Assembly (NCBI GenBank): GCA_029861825.1
Contig: JAOTYN010000209.1
Span: forward strand, 1-7,453
Reading direction: 5' to 3'
Source of the DNA: Cyclobacteriaceae bacterium
GTDB lineage: Bacteria; Bacteroidota; Bacteroidia; Cytophagales; Cyclobacteriaceae
DNA length: 7,453 nucleotides
The notes beneath the pieces are model-generated. The model saw nothing but the letters and a program-made list of their open reading frames with translations. It searched no databases and had not been told where the DNA came from. A program made the translations under genes and the position numbers. This document shows positions 7,443 to 7,453 of the stretch, piece by piece (the stretch's first letter is position 1; each line of letters opens with the position of its first letter).

Positions 7443-7453
7443 TCCGTGATCAC

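Noticed and set aside
7446..7453. Palindrome GTGATCAC at the window end, possibly the start of a terminator after the DUF4349 gene.
   Set aside because: The window ends here, so no stem, loop or T-tract can be judged.

Overview
The window looks like an ordinary chromosomal segment of a member of the Bacteroidota, most likely a flavobacterium-like lineage. This rests on the secreted M1 peptidase with a GMEYP motif and a C-terminal 'ADVEAENN' type ending, the DUF4349 lipoprotein, the Bacteroidota style of the PolA N-terminus, and the near-absence of Shine-Dalgarno sequences in front of the starts. The species cannot be named from this sequence alone.

Layout: (1) 58-2280, plus strand, an exported M1-family zinc metallopeptidase, closed by a strong hairpin/T-tract terminator (2300-2334) that should work in both directions. 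(2) 2281-2738 holds no intact gene. It contains the terminator, an imperfect inverted repeat (2362-2396) and a decayed DoxX-like membrane protein gene (2424 to about 2710) with a missing N-terminus, an in-frame TAG and a one-base frameshift. (3) 6474 to 2739, minus strand, a two-gene unit: polA (DNA polymerase I), then 43 bases downstream a PLP-dependent threonine/serine dehydratase that looks much like eukaryotic serine racemase. (4) 6475-6578, a 104-base divergent intergenic region with a perfect 13-base dyad and a weak polA promoter candidate. (5) 6579-7442, plus strand, a DUF4349 lipoprotein with a C-terminal membrane segment.

The genes do not form an obvious shared pathway: peptide degradation outside the cytoplasm, DNA repair and Okazaki-fragment processing, amino-acid metabolism and an envelope protein of unknown role. 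I found no mobile element, CRISPR array, RNA gene or defence system, and no convincing undescribed system. The best points for a second look are the apparent loss of all proofreading (3'-5' exonuclease) catalytic residues in PolA, a sliding-clamp-like motif in its interdomain linker, and the DoxX pseudogene.
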